A stretch of 64,000 nt of DNA, from the NCBI GenBank assembly GCA_963842795.1, contig CAWJHV010000018.1:184115-248114 (forward strand). The letters run 5' to 3'. The stretch's first letter is position 1. Each line of letters begins with the position of its first letter. The DNA is from WHSW01 sp963842795 (GTDB taxonomy: Bacteria; Actinomycetota; Thermoleophilia; Solirubrobacterales; 70-9). The notes below the pieces were generated by a model, which ran no database searches, was not told where the DNA came from, and saw nothing but the letters and a program-made list of their open reading frames with translations. A program made the position numbers and the translations under genes. This document shows, in pieces, positions 8,174 to 17,917 of the stretch.

Positions 8174-9875
8174 TCAGTCGGAGACCAGCTCGGTGACGCC
8201 TCCGGCGCGGCTGTAGACGTCGGTGAGCGTGTCGGAGTCGGTGAAGGCGAGCGGCTCGGCGGTGACGAAGATCACCCTGGAGCCGTCGCCCGAGAGCGCC
8301 CTGAAGGTCGCGGGGGTGCTCGCGTCGCCGGAGGGGCGATCCGAGGCGATCGCGGTGACGCCGCCGGCGCGGGTGTAGACGTCGACGGCGTTGTCGCCGT
8401 CGGTGGGGACCAGCGACTCGGCGGTGGTGAAGACGACTAGGGAGCCGTCGCCCGAGAGCGCCCTGAAGGTCGCGGGGGTGCTCGCGTCGCCGGAGGGGCG
8501 ATCCGAGGCGATCGCGGTGACGCCGCCGGCGCGGGTGTAGACGTCGACGGCGTTGTCGGCGTCGGTGGGGACCAGCGACTCGGCGGTGGTGAAGACGACC
8601 AGCGAGCCGTCGCCCGAGAGCGCCCTGAAGGTCGCGGGGGTGCTCGCGTCGCCGGAGGGGCGATCCGAGGCGATCGCGGTGACGCCGCCGGCGCGGGTGT
8701 AGACGTCGACGGCGTTGTCGGCGTCGGTGGGGACCAGCGACTCGGCGGTGGTGAAGACGACCAGCGAGCCGTCGCCCGAGAGCGCCCTGAAGGTCGCGGG
8801 GGTGCTCGCGTCGCCGGAGGGGCGATCCGAGGCGATCGCGGTGACGCCGCCGGCGCGGGTGTAGACGTCGACGGCGTTGTCGCCGTCGGTGGGGACCAGC
8901 GACTCGGCGGTGGTGAAGACGACCAGCGAGCCGTCGCCCGAGAGCGCCCTGAAGGTCGCGGGGGTGCTCGCGTCGCCGGAGGGGCGATCCGAGGCGATCG
9001 CGGTGACGCCGCCGGCGCGGGTGTAGACGTCGACGGCGTTGTCGGCGTCGGTGGGGACCAGCGACTCGGCGGTGGTGAAGACGACCAGCGAGCCGTCGCC
9101 CGAGAGCGCCCTGAAGGTCGCGGGGGTGCTCGCGTCGCCGGAGGGGCGATCCGAGGCGATCGCAGGTGACGCCGCCGGCGCGGGTGTAGACGTCGACGGC
9201 GTTGTCGCCGTCGGTGGGGACCAGCGACTCGGCGGTGGTGAAGACGACCAGGGAGCCGTCGCCCGAGAGCGCCCTGAAGGTCGCGGGGGTGCTCGCGTCG
9301 CCGGAGGGGCGATCCGAGGCGATCGAGGTGACGCCGCCGGCGCGGGTGTAGACGTCGACGGCGTTGTCGCCGTCGGTGGGGACCAGCGACTCGGCGGTGG
9401 TGAAGACGACCAGCGAGCCGTCGCCCGAGAGCGCCCTGAAGGTCGCGGGGGTGCTCGCGTCGCCGGAGGGGCGATCCGAGGCGATCGAGGTGACGCCGCC
9501 GGCGCGGGTGTAGACGTCGACGGCGTTGTCGGCGTCGGTGGGGACCAGCGACTCGGCGGTGGTGAAGACGACTATGGAGCCGTCGCCCGAGAGCGCCCGG
9601 AAGGTCGCGGGGGTGCTCGCGTCGCCGGAGGGGCGATCGGAGGCGATCGCGGTGACGCCGCCGGCGCGGGTGTAGACGTCGACGGCGTTGTCGCCGTCGG
9701 TGGGGACCAGCGACTCGGCGGTGGTGAAGGCGACAGCGGCGCCGTTGGCTGACAAAGCCCTGAAGGCGGCGGGACGAGGCACGGCCAATGCCGCCGAGGG
9801 GATCAGCGCCGCGAAGGCCGCGGATGCGGCGGCGATCCTGAGCACGGGTCCGATCGACTGGCGCACCGCTCGCAT
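8174..9875 (-). CDS. Secreted beta-propeller protein of ten near-identical 54-residue units (one frameshift)
   Basis: Start ATG 9875 with AGGGAGGG just upstream; stop TGA at 8174-8176 after GGVTELVSD. A signal peptide (AAASAAFAALIPSAALA) is followed directly by ten blades of 54 residues. Each contains FRALSGDGSLVVFTTAESL, a loop PTDGDNAVDVYTRAGG, and a linker VTAIASDRPSGDAS. The pattern resembles PD40/WD40-like repeats that read SxDGRxVAFxS...NLVPxDTN...DVFVRD. Inner units are almost identical at DNA level; only the first and last are diverged. In unit six (about 9162-9165) one extra base breaks the frame; it is the only such lesion, so a sequencing error is likely. Partners and role are unknown. 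Confidence 0.78.
8192..9812 (-). repeat. Ten tandem 162-bp units inside the propeller gene
   Basis: The marker GGTGACGCC recurs at 8192, 8354, 8516, 8678, 8840, 9002, 9165, 9327, 9489 and 9651: a period of exactly 162 bp (54 codons), with a single +1 step in the middle. The units differ mainly by GAC-GGC versus GAC-GCC at one codon and by isolated third-position changes. This points to recent expansion or ongoing gene conversion. Confidence 0.95.
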
Positions 9876-9905
9876 GGGTCCCTCCCTCGACTTTGGCCGA
9901 TCCTC

Positions 9906-10905
9906 TCACGAAAGCCATGGTCCTGGCAAGAGCGCCCCGCCGATCGCTGCGCGGCGCGCTAGGGACTCGCAACCGCCATCTGGCCGCGCGCCTCCAGGAT
10001 CGCGGAAGCGCTCGATCGTTTCGCGCACGCCCTCCAACAACGGCGTCGGGGCGCTGTTCAGGCCGGTCGGGGCGTCGGGAGAGGGATCGACCTCCGCCCG
10101 GAAAGGCAACGGAGCGCCGCTCGCCCGGACCTCGGCGCCGGGCGCGGCGATCGCGATGGCCTCGACGATTTCGCTGACGCCGACCGTGGCACCCGGGAGG
10201 TCGAAGACACCGGCACCGTCGAAGTCGCCGGCGCGAGAGGCCGCGATGAACGCTGCGGCGACGTCGGGCGCGTATTGCATCGTGACGCCGCCCGGTGAAC
10301 GGGATCTCGTACTCCGAGCCTCGGGCGGCGGCGAGCATCGCCGAGGTCGGCGCCGAGGTCACCCCCTGATCCCGCCCGAGGCCATACACGGTGTGAGGTC
10401 GGAGCCCGATGCTGGACAGTCCGTGTTCCCGCCGGAAGTAGTCGGCCGCCCCCTCGCAGGCGAGCTTGTAAACCCCGTAGACCGTGGCCGGGTGGGTCTC
10501 TCCCTCATGAATGGCGGCGGCGATCGACGAGGCGTAGACGAACGGAAGCGCCTGGTCGCCGCGAGCGGCCAGCGCGTCGAGGAGATTGACGGTGCCAACC
10601 ACGTTCACGGCCGCTCCCAGAGGTGGGTCGGCGCGGCAGAACGGCGCCTGCAGGGCAGCGAGGTGGATCACCGAGCCGACCGCGTGCTGCTCGAGCGCCC
10701 GTTGCACGTTGGCGCGATCGGTGACGTCCGCCTCGACCCAGGCGATCCGCTCGAGCTCCGCCTCGTCGACCAGGAGCCCGAGGCGGCGATCGTCGCGGCG
10801 AAGGTCCAGCGCGACAACCGGCGTCGCCTCGGCGAGGAGTTGCCGGATCGTCCAGGCGCCGATGCAGCCGCTCGCGCCAGTGACCAGGGTTGGGGCGTCG
10901 GGCAC
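9906..10905 (-). CDS. NAD-dependent epimerase/dehydratase (extended SDR), one frameshift
   Basis: The start is probably GTG 10905, 13 bp after the stop of the HpcH/HpaI gene. The N-terminus has the nucleotide-binding motif VTGASGCIGAW, then VVALDLRRDDRR and DVTD. The catalytic YxxxK is seen as VYGVYKLACEGAADYF, with SS upstream (VYASSIAAA). At about 10287-10292 one base shift separates EIPFTG from its continuation VTMQYAPDVAAAF. It probably acts on a sugar or sugar acid (oxidation or epimerisation) and is the last gene of the minus-strand set regulator-aldolase-epimerase, divergent from the large importer/catabolic operon. Confidence 0.8.
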
Positions 10906-10918
10906 GGTCCGAGCCGGT

Positions 10919-11710
10919 TCAGGTCCCGGTGGCGCCGCGTACGAGCGAGATCTCATCGCTGAGCACCCTCGAATAGAGGTTGATGTCGGTGCCGAGGGCG
11001 ATCATCTGAAAGCCCAGCTCACGCATCGAGCGCGCGACCTCGACCGTCGCGCAGAGGATGCCGGCGCTGATGCCGGCCTTCTCGCAGGCGGCCACAACGC
11101 GTTCCTCGGCCTCCTTGATCCGCGGGTCATCGATCTCCCCGGGAATGCCCATCGAGAGCGAGAGGTCGTACTCGCCGACCCAGAGCACGTCGACCCCGGG
11201 CGTCGCCGCGATCTCCTCGACATTCTCGAGACCCTCCACGGTCTCGATGAAGAGGATGACCATCGTCTCGGCGTCCGCGGCGGCGGTTGCCTGGGGTACC
11301 CCGTTGGCGACCTGATCCGGGTAGACCAACCCAAAGCCCCGTCCGCCCTCGGGACGCCCGAACCGCGCGGCTTCGACAACGCGCGCCGCTTCGGTCGCGT
11401 TGGCGACCATCGGGACCACGACTCCCGCCGCGCCGGCGTCGAGCACGGCGGAGACCTGGTGGCGTGCAGAGCCCTGAACGCGGACGATCGGGGCGATCGA
11501 CTCCGACCGCGAGGTGGCAAGCAGGGGCAGAACCTGGGGAACGCCCCACCCCGTGTGCTCGAGGTCGATGAGGACGAAGTCGGCGCCGGCGTTGGCGAGG
11601 ATCCGCGGGATGCCGTAGGTGTTGAACTCGAAGAGCATCGTCCCGAGGATCACTTCGCCGGCCTGGAGACGAGCACGGAGGCCGGTCTCGGCTGGAGCCG
11701 GCACACCCAC
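10919..11710 (-). CDS. HpcH/HpaI-family 2-keto-3-deoxy acid aldolase
   Basis: About 263 residues if begun at GTG 11710. Family landmarks: GTMLFEFNTYGIPRILANAG, then FVLIDLEHTGWG (acidic metal-site segment), IVRVQG (substrate Arg), GAAGVVVPMVANATEA, MVILFIETVEGLENVEEIA (second metal Glu) and LWVGEYDLSLSMG. Members split 2-keto-3-deoxy or 4-hydroxy-2-oxo acids into pyruvate and an aldehyde such as lactaldehyde, glycolaldehyde or succinic semialdehyde. No stop codon separates it from the cupin domain of the upstream regulator, so a regulator-enzyme fusion is possible. An AldA-type dehydrogenase at the end of the divergent operon could oxidise the aldehyde product. Confidence 0.85.
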   Translation of the reverse strand: MGVPAPAETGLRARLQAGEVILGTMLFEFNTYGIPRILANAGADFVLIDLEHTGWGVPQVLPLLATSRSESIAPIVRVQGSARHQVSAVLDAGAAGVVVPMVANATEAARVVEAARFGRPEGGRGFGLVYPDQVANGVPQATAAADAETMVILFIETVEGLENVEEIAATPGVDVLWVGEYDLSLSMGIPGEIDDPRIKEAEERVVAACEKAGISAGILCATVEVARSMRELGFQMIALGTDINLYSRVLSDEISLVRGATGT

Positions 11711-12341
11711 CCCGTCCTGCGAGAGGTCGGGGGCGCCGTGGGAAGCAGCGGGAGTGGGACGGGTGGCCGGGTATTGCTGGACCGAGATGCCCCGGGCTGA
11801 GCCGCCGATCGCCTGGTAGTGGTGGGGGCGGTCGGCGCTGAAGGTGAGCATGTCGCCCACCTGCAGGCGGGCGGACGTCCTGTCCCGCGACCACCTCGAT
11901 CTCGCCCTCGATCCCGAGGAAGTGCTCGATCACCCCGGCCCCGTGGGACTCGGAGTCGCGCTTCACGCCATCGGTCATCGTCACCACGTAGATCTCGACC
12001 TGGCCGTTCATCTGCCAGCCGGCCATCAGCCGCGCCTCGTAGTTGTCCTCCTCGAACGTCACCACCGATTTCTCGTCGTGGCGGACGACGTGGAACGACT
12101 CCTCGGTCCCGTCGGCATCGACGAGGAAGCCGAGCGGGATGTTGAGCGCGGTCGCGAGTGCCCAGAGGGTGTCGAGCGAGGGGTTTCCGTATCCGCGCTC
12201 GAGCTGAGAGACGGTTGACTTCGACACGTTGGCCGCCCGCGCGACAGCGGAGACCGACAGGCCGCGGCGCTGGCGCCACTCCCTGAGCTTGGACCCCGCC
12301 AGGCTGGACGCACTGGAGCCCAGCCCTCCCTGGTTATTCAT
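11711..12341 (-). CDS. XRE-family HTH regulator with C-terminal cupin domain (one frameshift; may be fused to the aldolase)
   Basis: ATG 12341. Residues about 15-75 are a helix-turn-helix of the Cro/C1 type: LREWRQRRGLSVSAVARAAN, VSKSTVSQLERGYGNPSLDT, LWALATALNIPLGFLVD. The rest is a cupin: ESHGAGVIEHFLGIEGEIEV and, after a one-base shift near 11880, ARLQVGDMLTFSADRPHHYQ. The cupin would bind a small-molecule inducer. The end is unclear because the frame runs on through a Pro/Ala-rich linker into the HpcH/HpaI domain. It most likely controls the divergent operon through the paired 15-bp repeats at 12495-12529. Confidence 0.8.
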
Positions 12342-12489
12342 TCGACAGCATCGAGCGTCTTCTGTGGAATATCGTTCGCTATATACGTCATTTAAATGCT
12401 CTACCTACCAAAACAGGGAGGTTCGCGCTATTAAATCAGACAGACTGGACCAGTCAACCTGCCATTTGCCTCAGTCACCTCTCGCCATC

Positions 12490-12519
12490 TTGACAGGATC
12501 GGCCGATCTGAACTAGGAT
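12490..12519 (+). promoter_or_regulatory. Promoter of the importer/catabolic operon
   Basis: TTGACA at 12490-12495 and TAGGAT at 12514-12519 with an 18-bp spacer. The GTG of the binding-protein gene follows 50 bp later, with AGGAGA at 12555-12560. The spacer and the start region carry two near-identical operator-like repeats. Confidence 0.7.
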
Positions 12520-12529
12520 CGTGCGATCT
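12495..12529 (+). promoter_or_regulatory. Two 15-bp palindromic operator repeats with centres exactly 20 bp apart
   Basis: AGGATCGGCCGATCT (12495-12509) and AGGATCGTGCGATCT (12515-12529) differ at only two central bases. Each has GATCG/CGATC-type inverted arms. One fills the promoter spacer and the other covers the -10 box and start region. Two-helical-turn spacing suggests cooperative binding, probably by the divergent XRE-cupin regulator. Confidence 0.65.
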
Positions 12530-12568
12530 ATAAAACGCTCGCTCCCAAACCACCAGGAGAAGAGACTT

Positions 12569-14193
12569 GTGAAGCCTGATTTCGACGAGGCCAGCCGCGC
12601 GTCCAAGGGTCCGTTCTCCGAGCTGAGCCGACGCCAGCTACTGCAGAGCGGCGCGGCCGGCGCGGTCGCGCTGTCGTCGGTCGGTTCTCTACTCGCGGCA
12701 TGCGGTTCTGATTCCGAGTCGACGACGTCCGGGTCGGGCGGCACGCCCCAGCGCGGTGGCAAGCTGCGCGTCGCGATGGTCGGCGGCACGCCCGACGACA
12801 CGCTCGAGGCTGACGCTGCCTACAACTTCCCCCAGGTGATGCGCAACTTCGCGCTCTACAACGGTCTCGTCGCGCTGGACGCGAGCGGGGAGGGGATCTC
12901 GAACGTCCTGGCGGAGGAGATCACCTCGAACGACGACGCGACGTCGTGGACGATCCGGCTCAAGCCGGACATCACCTTCCACAACGGCAAGCCGCTGACC
13001 GCCAAGGACGTGCTCTTCACGTTCAACCGGATCGCCGACCCGAAACTGCTGCTCAGCGGGTTCACGGCGGTCGCGCCCCTGGACCTGAAGAACGCGAAGG
13101 TGGTCGACGCGCGTGACCCTCGAGCTGCCGATGAAGACTCCGTACGCGACCTTCATCGACCAGATTTGCAACAACTACTACTTCGGGATCGTGCCGGAGG
13201 GATACGACCCGGCGAAGCCGATCGGCACCGGCCCGTTCAAGTTCGAGTCGTTCACCCCGGGCGAGCAGAGCGTGTTCGTCCGCAACCCGGACTACTTCAA
13301 GACCGACCTGCCGTATCTGGACGAGCTCACGATCATCGACTCGTTCGCGGACGCAACCGCGGCGCTGAACGCGCTCAAGTCGGGCACCGTCGATGTGTTC
13401 GAGAACGCCCCGCCCGAGCTCTCCAATCAGGTCGCCGGCGACACGACGCTGCACACCCTGCTCTCGGCTCCGGGCCTCTGGGTTCCGTTCACGATGAACA
13501 CGAGCACCCCTCCGTTCGACGACGAGAAGGTGCGTCAGGCGTTCCGCCTGATGATCGACCGCGAGCAGATGCTCGCGTCGTCGGTTGCCGGCCTCGGCGT
13601 CGTCGCCAACGACGTCTACGGTCTGCATGACCCCTGCTACGACACTTCGCTCACTCGTGAGCAGGACATCGAGCAGGCCCAGTCGCTGCTCAAGCAGGCC
13701 GGCCAGGAGGGCCTGACGGTCGAGCTCGTCACCGCCCCGATCGCCGCCGGGGCGGTCGAGGCTGCTCAGGTGCTGGCGCAGCAGGCGAAGGAGGCCGGCG
13801 TGACGGTGAACCTGCGCAAGACGAGCGTGAGCGCCTTCTTCACCAACTACACGAAGTGGCCGTTCGCGCAGGACTTCATCGCCTATGACCCGATCATCAG
13901 CCTGGTGGCCCAGACCTCGATCCCGGGCGCGCCGTTCAACACCACCGCAGTTCGACGATCCCGAGTTCAACGACCTCTACGACCAGGTGAACTCGACGGT
14001 CGATGAATCGGGGCGCTGCGACCTGATGCAGCAGATGCAGCAGATCCTGTTCGACCGCGGCGCGTACATCATCCCCCAGTTCAACAAGACGCTCGACATC
14101 ATGTCGACGAAGGTGAACGGGTTTGCCGAGGAAGCCGGCACCGGCATCCCGCTCGGCAACGGCGACTGGGAGAACGCGTGGGTCTCCTCGTGA
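12569..14193 (+). CDS. ABC importer substrate-binding lipoprotein, family 5 (peptide/nickel/opine type), two frameshifts
   Basis: About 540 residues from GTG 12569, with AGGAGA eight bases upstream. The N-terminus has a Tat-like motif (LSRRQLLQSG) and a lipobox (GSLLAACGS), so the protein is exported folded and lipid-anchored. SBP family 5 features include MRNFALYNGLVALD, WTIRLKPDITFHNGKPLTAK, YDPAKPIGTGPFKFESFTPG and VPFTMNTSTPPFDDEKVRQA. One-base shifts at about 13112 and 13948 split it into three frames. It is the first gene of the operon that also encodes DppB, DppC and a double ATPase, and it should deliver the growth substrate. The ligand is unknown. Confidence 0.88.
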
Positions 14194-14194
14194 G

Positions 14195-15143
14195 ATGAGC
14201 GCGTCAGCCGCTCTTCCCGTCCGTCGGCGTCCCAACATTCCTCCGCGCTCCCCTATGCACCGACATCGGTGAGCTCGACGCTGCGATCGCGGTGCTCGGG
14301 GTCCCGACCGACGAGGGCTCGCCGTTTCTGCCCGGCTCCCGGTTCGCCCCGCGCAGCGTGCGCGAGCACTCGATGCGCCTCTGCGCGGGCGGGGCCGGCT
14401 ACTACGACGCCGATCTGCGGCGGACGTTCCTGGACCGTGAGATGCGCGAGGGGAGGATCGTCGACGTCGGCGACGCCGTGATCCTGCCGACGAACGTCGC
14501 GGACACCTTCACCAACATCACCACGAAGGTCCGTGAGATCGTCGAGACGGGAGCGATCCTCGTCGCGATCGGCGGGGACCACGCGATCAGCTGGCCGCTC
14601 GTCGCCGGATTCGACGGGGCGCCCGTCCACGTGATCCAGTTCGACTCCCATCTCGACTTCGAGCCCTTCGCCCACGGGCTCGAGTTCACCAACGGGCATG
14701 CCTTCCGCCACATCTCCGACAGTCCTCAGGTGACGAGCCTGAGTCAGGTCGGCATCCGCGGGATTCGCAACGGGAAGGAGCCGATGGAGGAGTCGATCGC
14801 CGCCGGCAACCGCGTTGTCCTGATGGAGGAGTTCCGCGAGGGCGGCTTCGAGGATGCGCTCGCCTCGATCCCCGCCGGGGAGCGCTGCTACGTGAGCATC
14901 GACGTCGACGTGCTCGACATGTCGCTGATCCCCGGTTGTGTCTCGGCCGAGCCGAACGGGATGAGCTACGCGGAACTGCGGGATGCGCTCGGCCGGGTGG
15001 CCGAGCGCCTCGACGTCGTCGGCTTCGACTTCGTCGAGGTCAACCCCCTGCTCGACGTCGCCACCGGCGTCACCTCATACCTGGGAGCGCACACCATCGT
15101 CGAGTTCCTCGGGCGCATCTGCGCGCGGGGCGAAAACGGATAG
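14195..15143 (+). CDS. Arginase/agmatinase-family ureohydrolase (frameshift at N-terminus)
   Basis: The metal-binding signatures of the ureohydrolase superfamily are present: LVAIGGDHAISWPL, VIQFDSHLDFEPF (a DSHLD form of DAHxD), and YVSIDVDVLDMSLIPG. C-terminal GFDFVEVNPLLDVATG is also typical. The start is probably ATG 14195, overlapping nothing but only one base after the binding-protein stop. One extra base near 14204 then hides the conserved beginning FPSVGVPTFLRAPL, which otherwise follows a stop codon. Members remove urea from guanidino compounds (agmatine, guanidinobutyrate) or hydrolyse formimino groups. With an amidase next door, a nitrogen-rich substrate seems likely, but which one is not clear. 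Confidence 0.85.
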
Positions 15144-15164
15144 CAACGCGAGGAGAGTCAGCTC

Positions 15165-16189
15165 ATGCGACACGGAGATATCAGCTCGAGTGCGGACTGC
15201 GTCGGAGTCGCCGTCGTGAACTACAAGATGCCGCGCCTCCACACGCGGGCGGAGGTCGAGGCGAACTGCCGTCAGATCTCGGACATGATCCAGGGCATCA
15301 AGTCCGGCCTGCCGGGACTCGACCTCGTCATCTTTCCCGAGTACAGCACCCACGGGATCATGTACGACCGCGACGAGATGTTCGAGAACGCCGCGGAAGT
15401 GCCCGGGTTCGAGACCGAGATCTTCTCCGCGGCCTGCCGCGAGGCGGGCGTCTGGGGCGTCTTCTCGCTCACCGGCGAGCGTCACGAGGATCACCCCGAC
15501 AAGAACCCGTACAACACCCTGATGCTCGTGGACGACCACGGCGAGATCGTTCAGCGGTACCGCAAGATCCTTCCGTGGGCGCCGATCGAGGCGTGGTATC
15601 CGGGCGGCGGGACGACGGTGACGGAGGGCCCCAAGGGCCTGAAGATGAGCCTGATCGTCTGTGACGACGGCAACTACCCGGAGATCTGGCGCGACTGCGT
15701 GATGAAGGGCGCCGAGCTGGTCGTTCGCTGCCAGGGATACATGTATCCCGCCAAGGAGCAGCAGATCATGGTCTCGAGGGCGATGGCGTGGATGAACAAC
15801 ATCTACGTCGCGGTCGCCAACGCCGCCGGATTCGACGGCGTGTACTCGTACTTCGGGCACTCCGCGATCATCGGGTTCGACGGCCGCACCCTGGCCGAGT
15901 GCGAGACCGAGGAGAATGGGTGTCCAGTACGCCGAGCTCTCGATGTCGTTGATCCGCGACGCACGGGCCAATTGGCAGTCCCAGAACCACCTGTTCAAGC
16001 TCCTGCACCGCGGCTACACAGGGGTGAGTCCAGTCGGGAGAGGGCAACAAGGGAGTCGCCGAGTGCCCGTTCGAGTTCTATCGGGAGTGGGTCCAGGACC
16101 CCGCCGACGCCCAGCGCAAGGTCGAGGACCTCACGCGTTCGACGCTCGGAACCGAGGACGCGCCGGTCGAGGCGTTGGCGGTCTACCTG
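15165..16189 (+). CDS. amiE: Aliphatic amidase/formamidase (AmiE-type, nitrilase superfamily), frameshifts near C-terminus
   Basis: Begins MRHGDISSS, the standard AmiE start, and follows the family closely: VVNYKMPRLHTRAEVEANCR, LVIFPEYSTHGIMYD (catalytic Glu), RYRKILPWAPIEAWYPG (catalytic Lys), LIVCDDGNYPEIWRDC (nucleophile Cys) and FDGVYSYFGHSAIIGFDGR. The C-terminal segments GVQYAELSMSLIRDARANWQ and KGVAECPFEFYREWV are in other frames, after shifts near 15913 and 16035. The enzyme hydrolyses short aliphatic amides or formamide to the acid and ammonia. In the last part the frame runs on into the next gene; the true stop probably is the TGA overlapping ATG 16190 and needs one more base correction. 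Confidence 0.88.
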
Positions 16190-17071
16190 ATGCGGTTCGG
16201 CGTTTTCCTGATGCCGCTGGTCGCGGAGGTCGAGACGACCCGGGAGATCATCGTCCGGGCGGACGGCGAATCCGGGCATCCACTCGCTCTGGTTTGCCGA
16301 GCCCCACCTGCTGGCGTTCGAGGAGTACGAGTCGGTCTTCCCGTACACGGAGGACGGGAAGATGCCGGAGGACTACAGCGTCGAGGGCGAGCTCGACGGC
16401 CTCCTGGGGCTCGCCTACGCAACGGCGCTGACAGAGCGGGTGCGCCTCGGCATCGGCGTGTGCGTCGTGCCACAACACCAGCCGGTGACGATGGCGAAGG
16501 CGGTTGCAACGCTCGACGTTCTCTCCGGCGGGCCGCTTCGACTTCGGCGTCGGGATCGGATGGCTGCAGGAGGAGTTCCGGGCGGTGGGTGCCGAGTTCG
16601 AGGGCCGTGCGGCCCGATACCGCGTCGCACATCGAGGTGATGCGCACGCTCTGGTCGGAGTCGGGAGAGGGGGCCGAGAACCTGCCCCCCGAGATCGCGG
16701 GCGGAGTGCAGGAGCCGTTTCCGATCCAGCAGCCGCACCCGCCGATCTATTTCGGCGGCAACAGCCGTCCGGCAATGCGCCGCGTCGCCACGTACGGACA
16801 GGGGTGGCTGCCGTGGGAGCTGACGCCGGCCGACGCCGAGGAGAAGCTCGTCACGCTGACCGAGCTGCTCGAGGAGCGTGGACGGGAGCGCGGCGAGATC
16901 CTGGTCTCGGTCGCCACCGAGGCACCGCTGGCGGAGATCGACTTCGCCGCCTACGCGGCCGCCGGGGTTGACCAGCTGGTCAGCGTGGTCCCGCCGAAGC
17001 GTTCGCAGGAGGAGGTCGACGAGCTCTTCGAGGACATCGAGTCCGCCCTCGCCTCGGTGGCCGCGACGTGA
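16190..17071 (+). CDS. LLM-class flavin-dependent oxidoreductase (luciferase-like), three frameshifts
   Basis: Starts MRFGVFLMPL at ATG 16190. Bacterial-luciferase-family segments in order: GIHSLWFAEPHLLAFEEYES, TERVRLGIGVCVVPQHQPVT, VATLDVLSGG, RFDFGVGIGWLQEEFRAVGA, HPPIYFGGNSRPAMRRVATY and GQGWLPWELTPADAEEKL. Shifts near 16268, 16532 and 16617 divide it. These TIM-barrel enzymes use FMN or F420 to oxygenate or dehydrogenate small substrates. Its place between an amidase and a lactonase implies it modifies the imported compound. The start overlaps the amidase end, and its stop overlaps the next start by GTGA. Confidence 0.82.
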   Translation: MRFGVFLMPLVAEVETTREIIVRADGESGHPLALVCRAPPAGVRGVRVGLPVHGGREDAGGLQRRGRARRPPGARLRNGADRAGAPRHRRVRRATTPAGDDGEGGCNARRSLRRAASTSASGSDGCRRSSGRWVPSSRAVRPDTASHIEVMRTLWSESGEGAENLPPEIAGGVQEPFPIQQPHPPIYFGGNSRPAMRRVATYGQGWLPWELTPADAEEKLVTLTELLEERGRERGEILVSVATEAPLAEIDFAAYAAAGVDQLVSVVPPKRSQEEVDELFEDIESALASVAAT

Positions 17072-17917
17072 CCCTGCCGGCCACCGCCTGCGAGGTGATC
17101 GCGACCGGGCTGGATCATCCGGAGTGCCTCGCCGTCGGCGAGGGTTCGGTCCTCTACGCCGGAGGCGAGGCCGGCCAGATCTACCGGGTCGCGGGCGACG
17201 GTGCCGAGGCGGTCGAGATCGCGAGGGTGGGAGGAGAGTGCGGCGGCATCGCCCTGGACGGCAGTGGGAACCTCTACGAGTGCAACATGAGCCGGGTGGT
17301 CAACCGGATCTCGTCGGCGGGCGAGGTCGAGGTCTACTCGAACGGAACCGCGGACCTGCCGATGGTCGTTCCGAACTACCCGGTCTTCGACGACACCGGC
17401 AATCTGTTCGTCTCCGACTCCGGCGACTGGGACCTCTGCAACGGGCGGATCTACGTGATCCGCCCCTCCGGCGAGACCGAGCTGGCCTTCCCGGACTACC
17501 TCGCCTTCCCCAACGGGATGGCTCTCGATCGTGAGGCGGGCTGGCTCTACGTCGCGCAGTCGAGCGTGCGCAACGTGATCCGCCTGCGCATCGTCGACGG
17601 CGAGATCCAGGGTCGCCCGGAGATCTATGCGTCGCATGCCCAGGTACGCCGTGCCGGACGGGCTGGCGCTGTCGGAGGCCCGCAATCTCTACGTCTCGTA
17701 CTACGACCCGAGCGCGATCCTCGTGGTCAAGCCGGATCGCTCCGTCGAGGTCCTGATCGAGGACGCTGTTCACGGCCTGTTCAACAGGCCCACCAACGTT
17801 GCCTTCGCTCGTGAGCCCGGGCGGCTCTACTACGCCAACTACGGCGGCAACGAGCTCGGCGCCCTGCCGGTTGCGGAGCCCGGGATGCCGCTGGCCTATC
17901 CGAAGCTCGGCACATGA
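17068..17917 (+). CDS. SMP-30/gluconolactonase-like beta-propeller lactonase, one frameshift
   Basis: GTG 17068 overlaps the previous stop by four bases. The sequence is a six-bladed SMP-30 type: GLDHPECLAVGEGSVLYAGG (first metal Glu in HPEC), GGIALDGSGNLYECNMSRV, VFDDTGNLFVSDSGDWDLCN, LAFPNGMALDREAGWLYVAQ (Asn-Gly metal segment), and AVPDGLALSEARNLYVSYYD (metal Asp). A shift near 17640 joins two frames. Such enzymes open sugar-acid or other lactones. The neighbouring aldolase, epimerase and aldehyde dehydrogenase fit a sugar-acid route. Confidence 0.82.

Noticed and set aside
8192..9812. CRISPR array
   Set aside because: Repeats are contiguous, 162 bp, in coding frame and without unique spacers.
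9039..10962. Long plus-strand open frames across the tandem repeats and the epimerase gene
   Set aside because: They are mirror readings of the exact 162-bp repeats and of G+C-rich codons. The minus strand carries the signal peptide, blade motifs and SDR motifs.
12497..12528. Cluster of GATC sites as a Dam/replication origin signal
   Set aside because: The GATC copies belong to two 15-bp operator repeats on a promoter; no DnaA boxes or origin genes are nearby.
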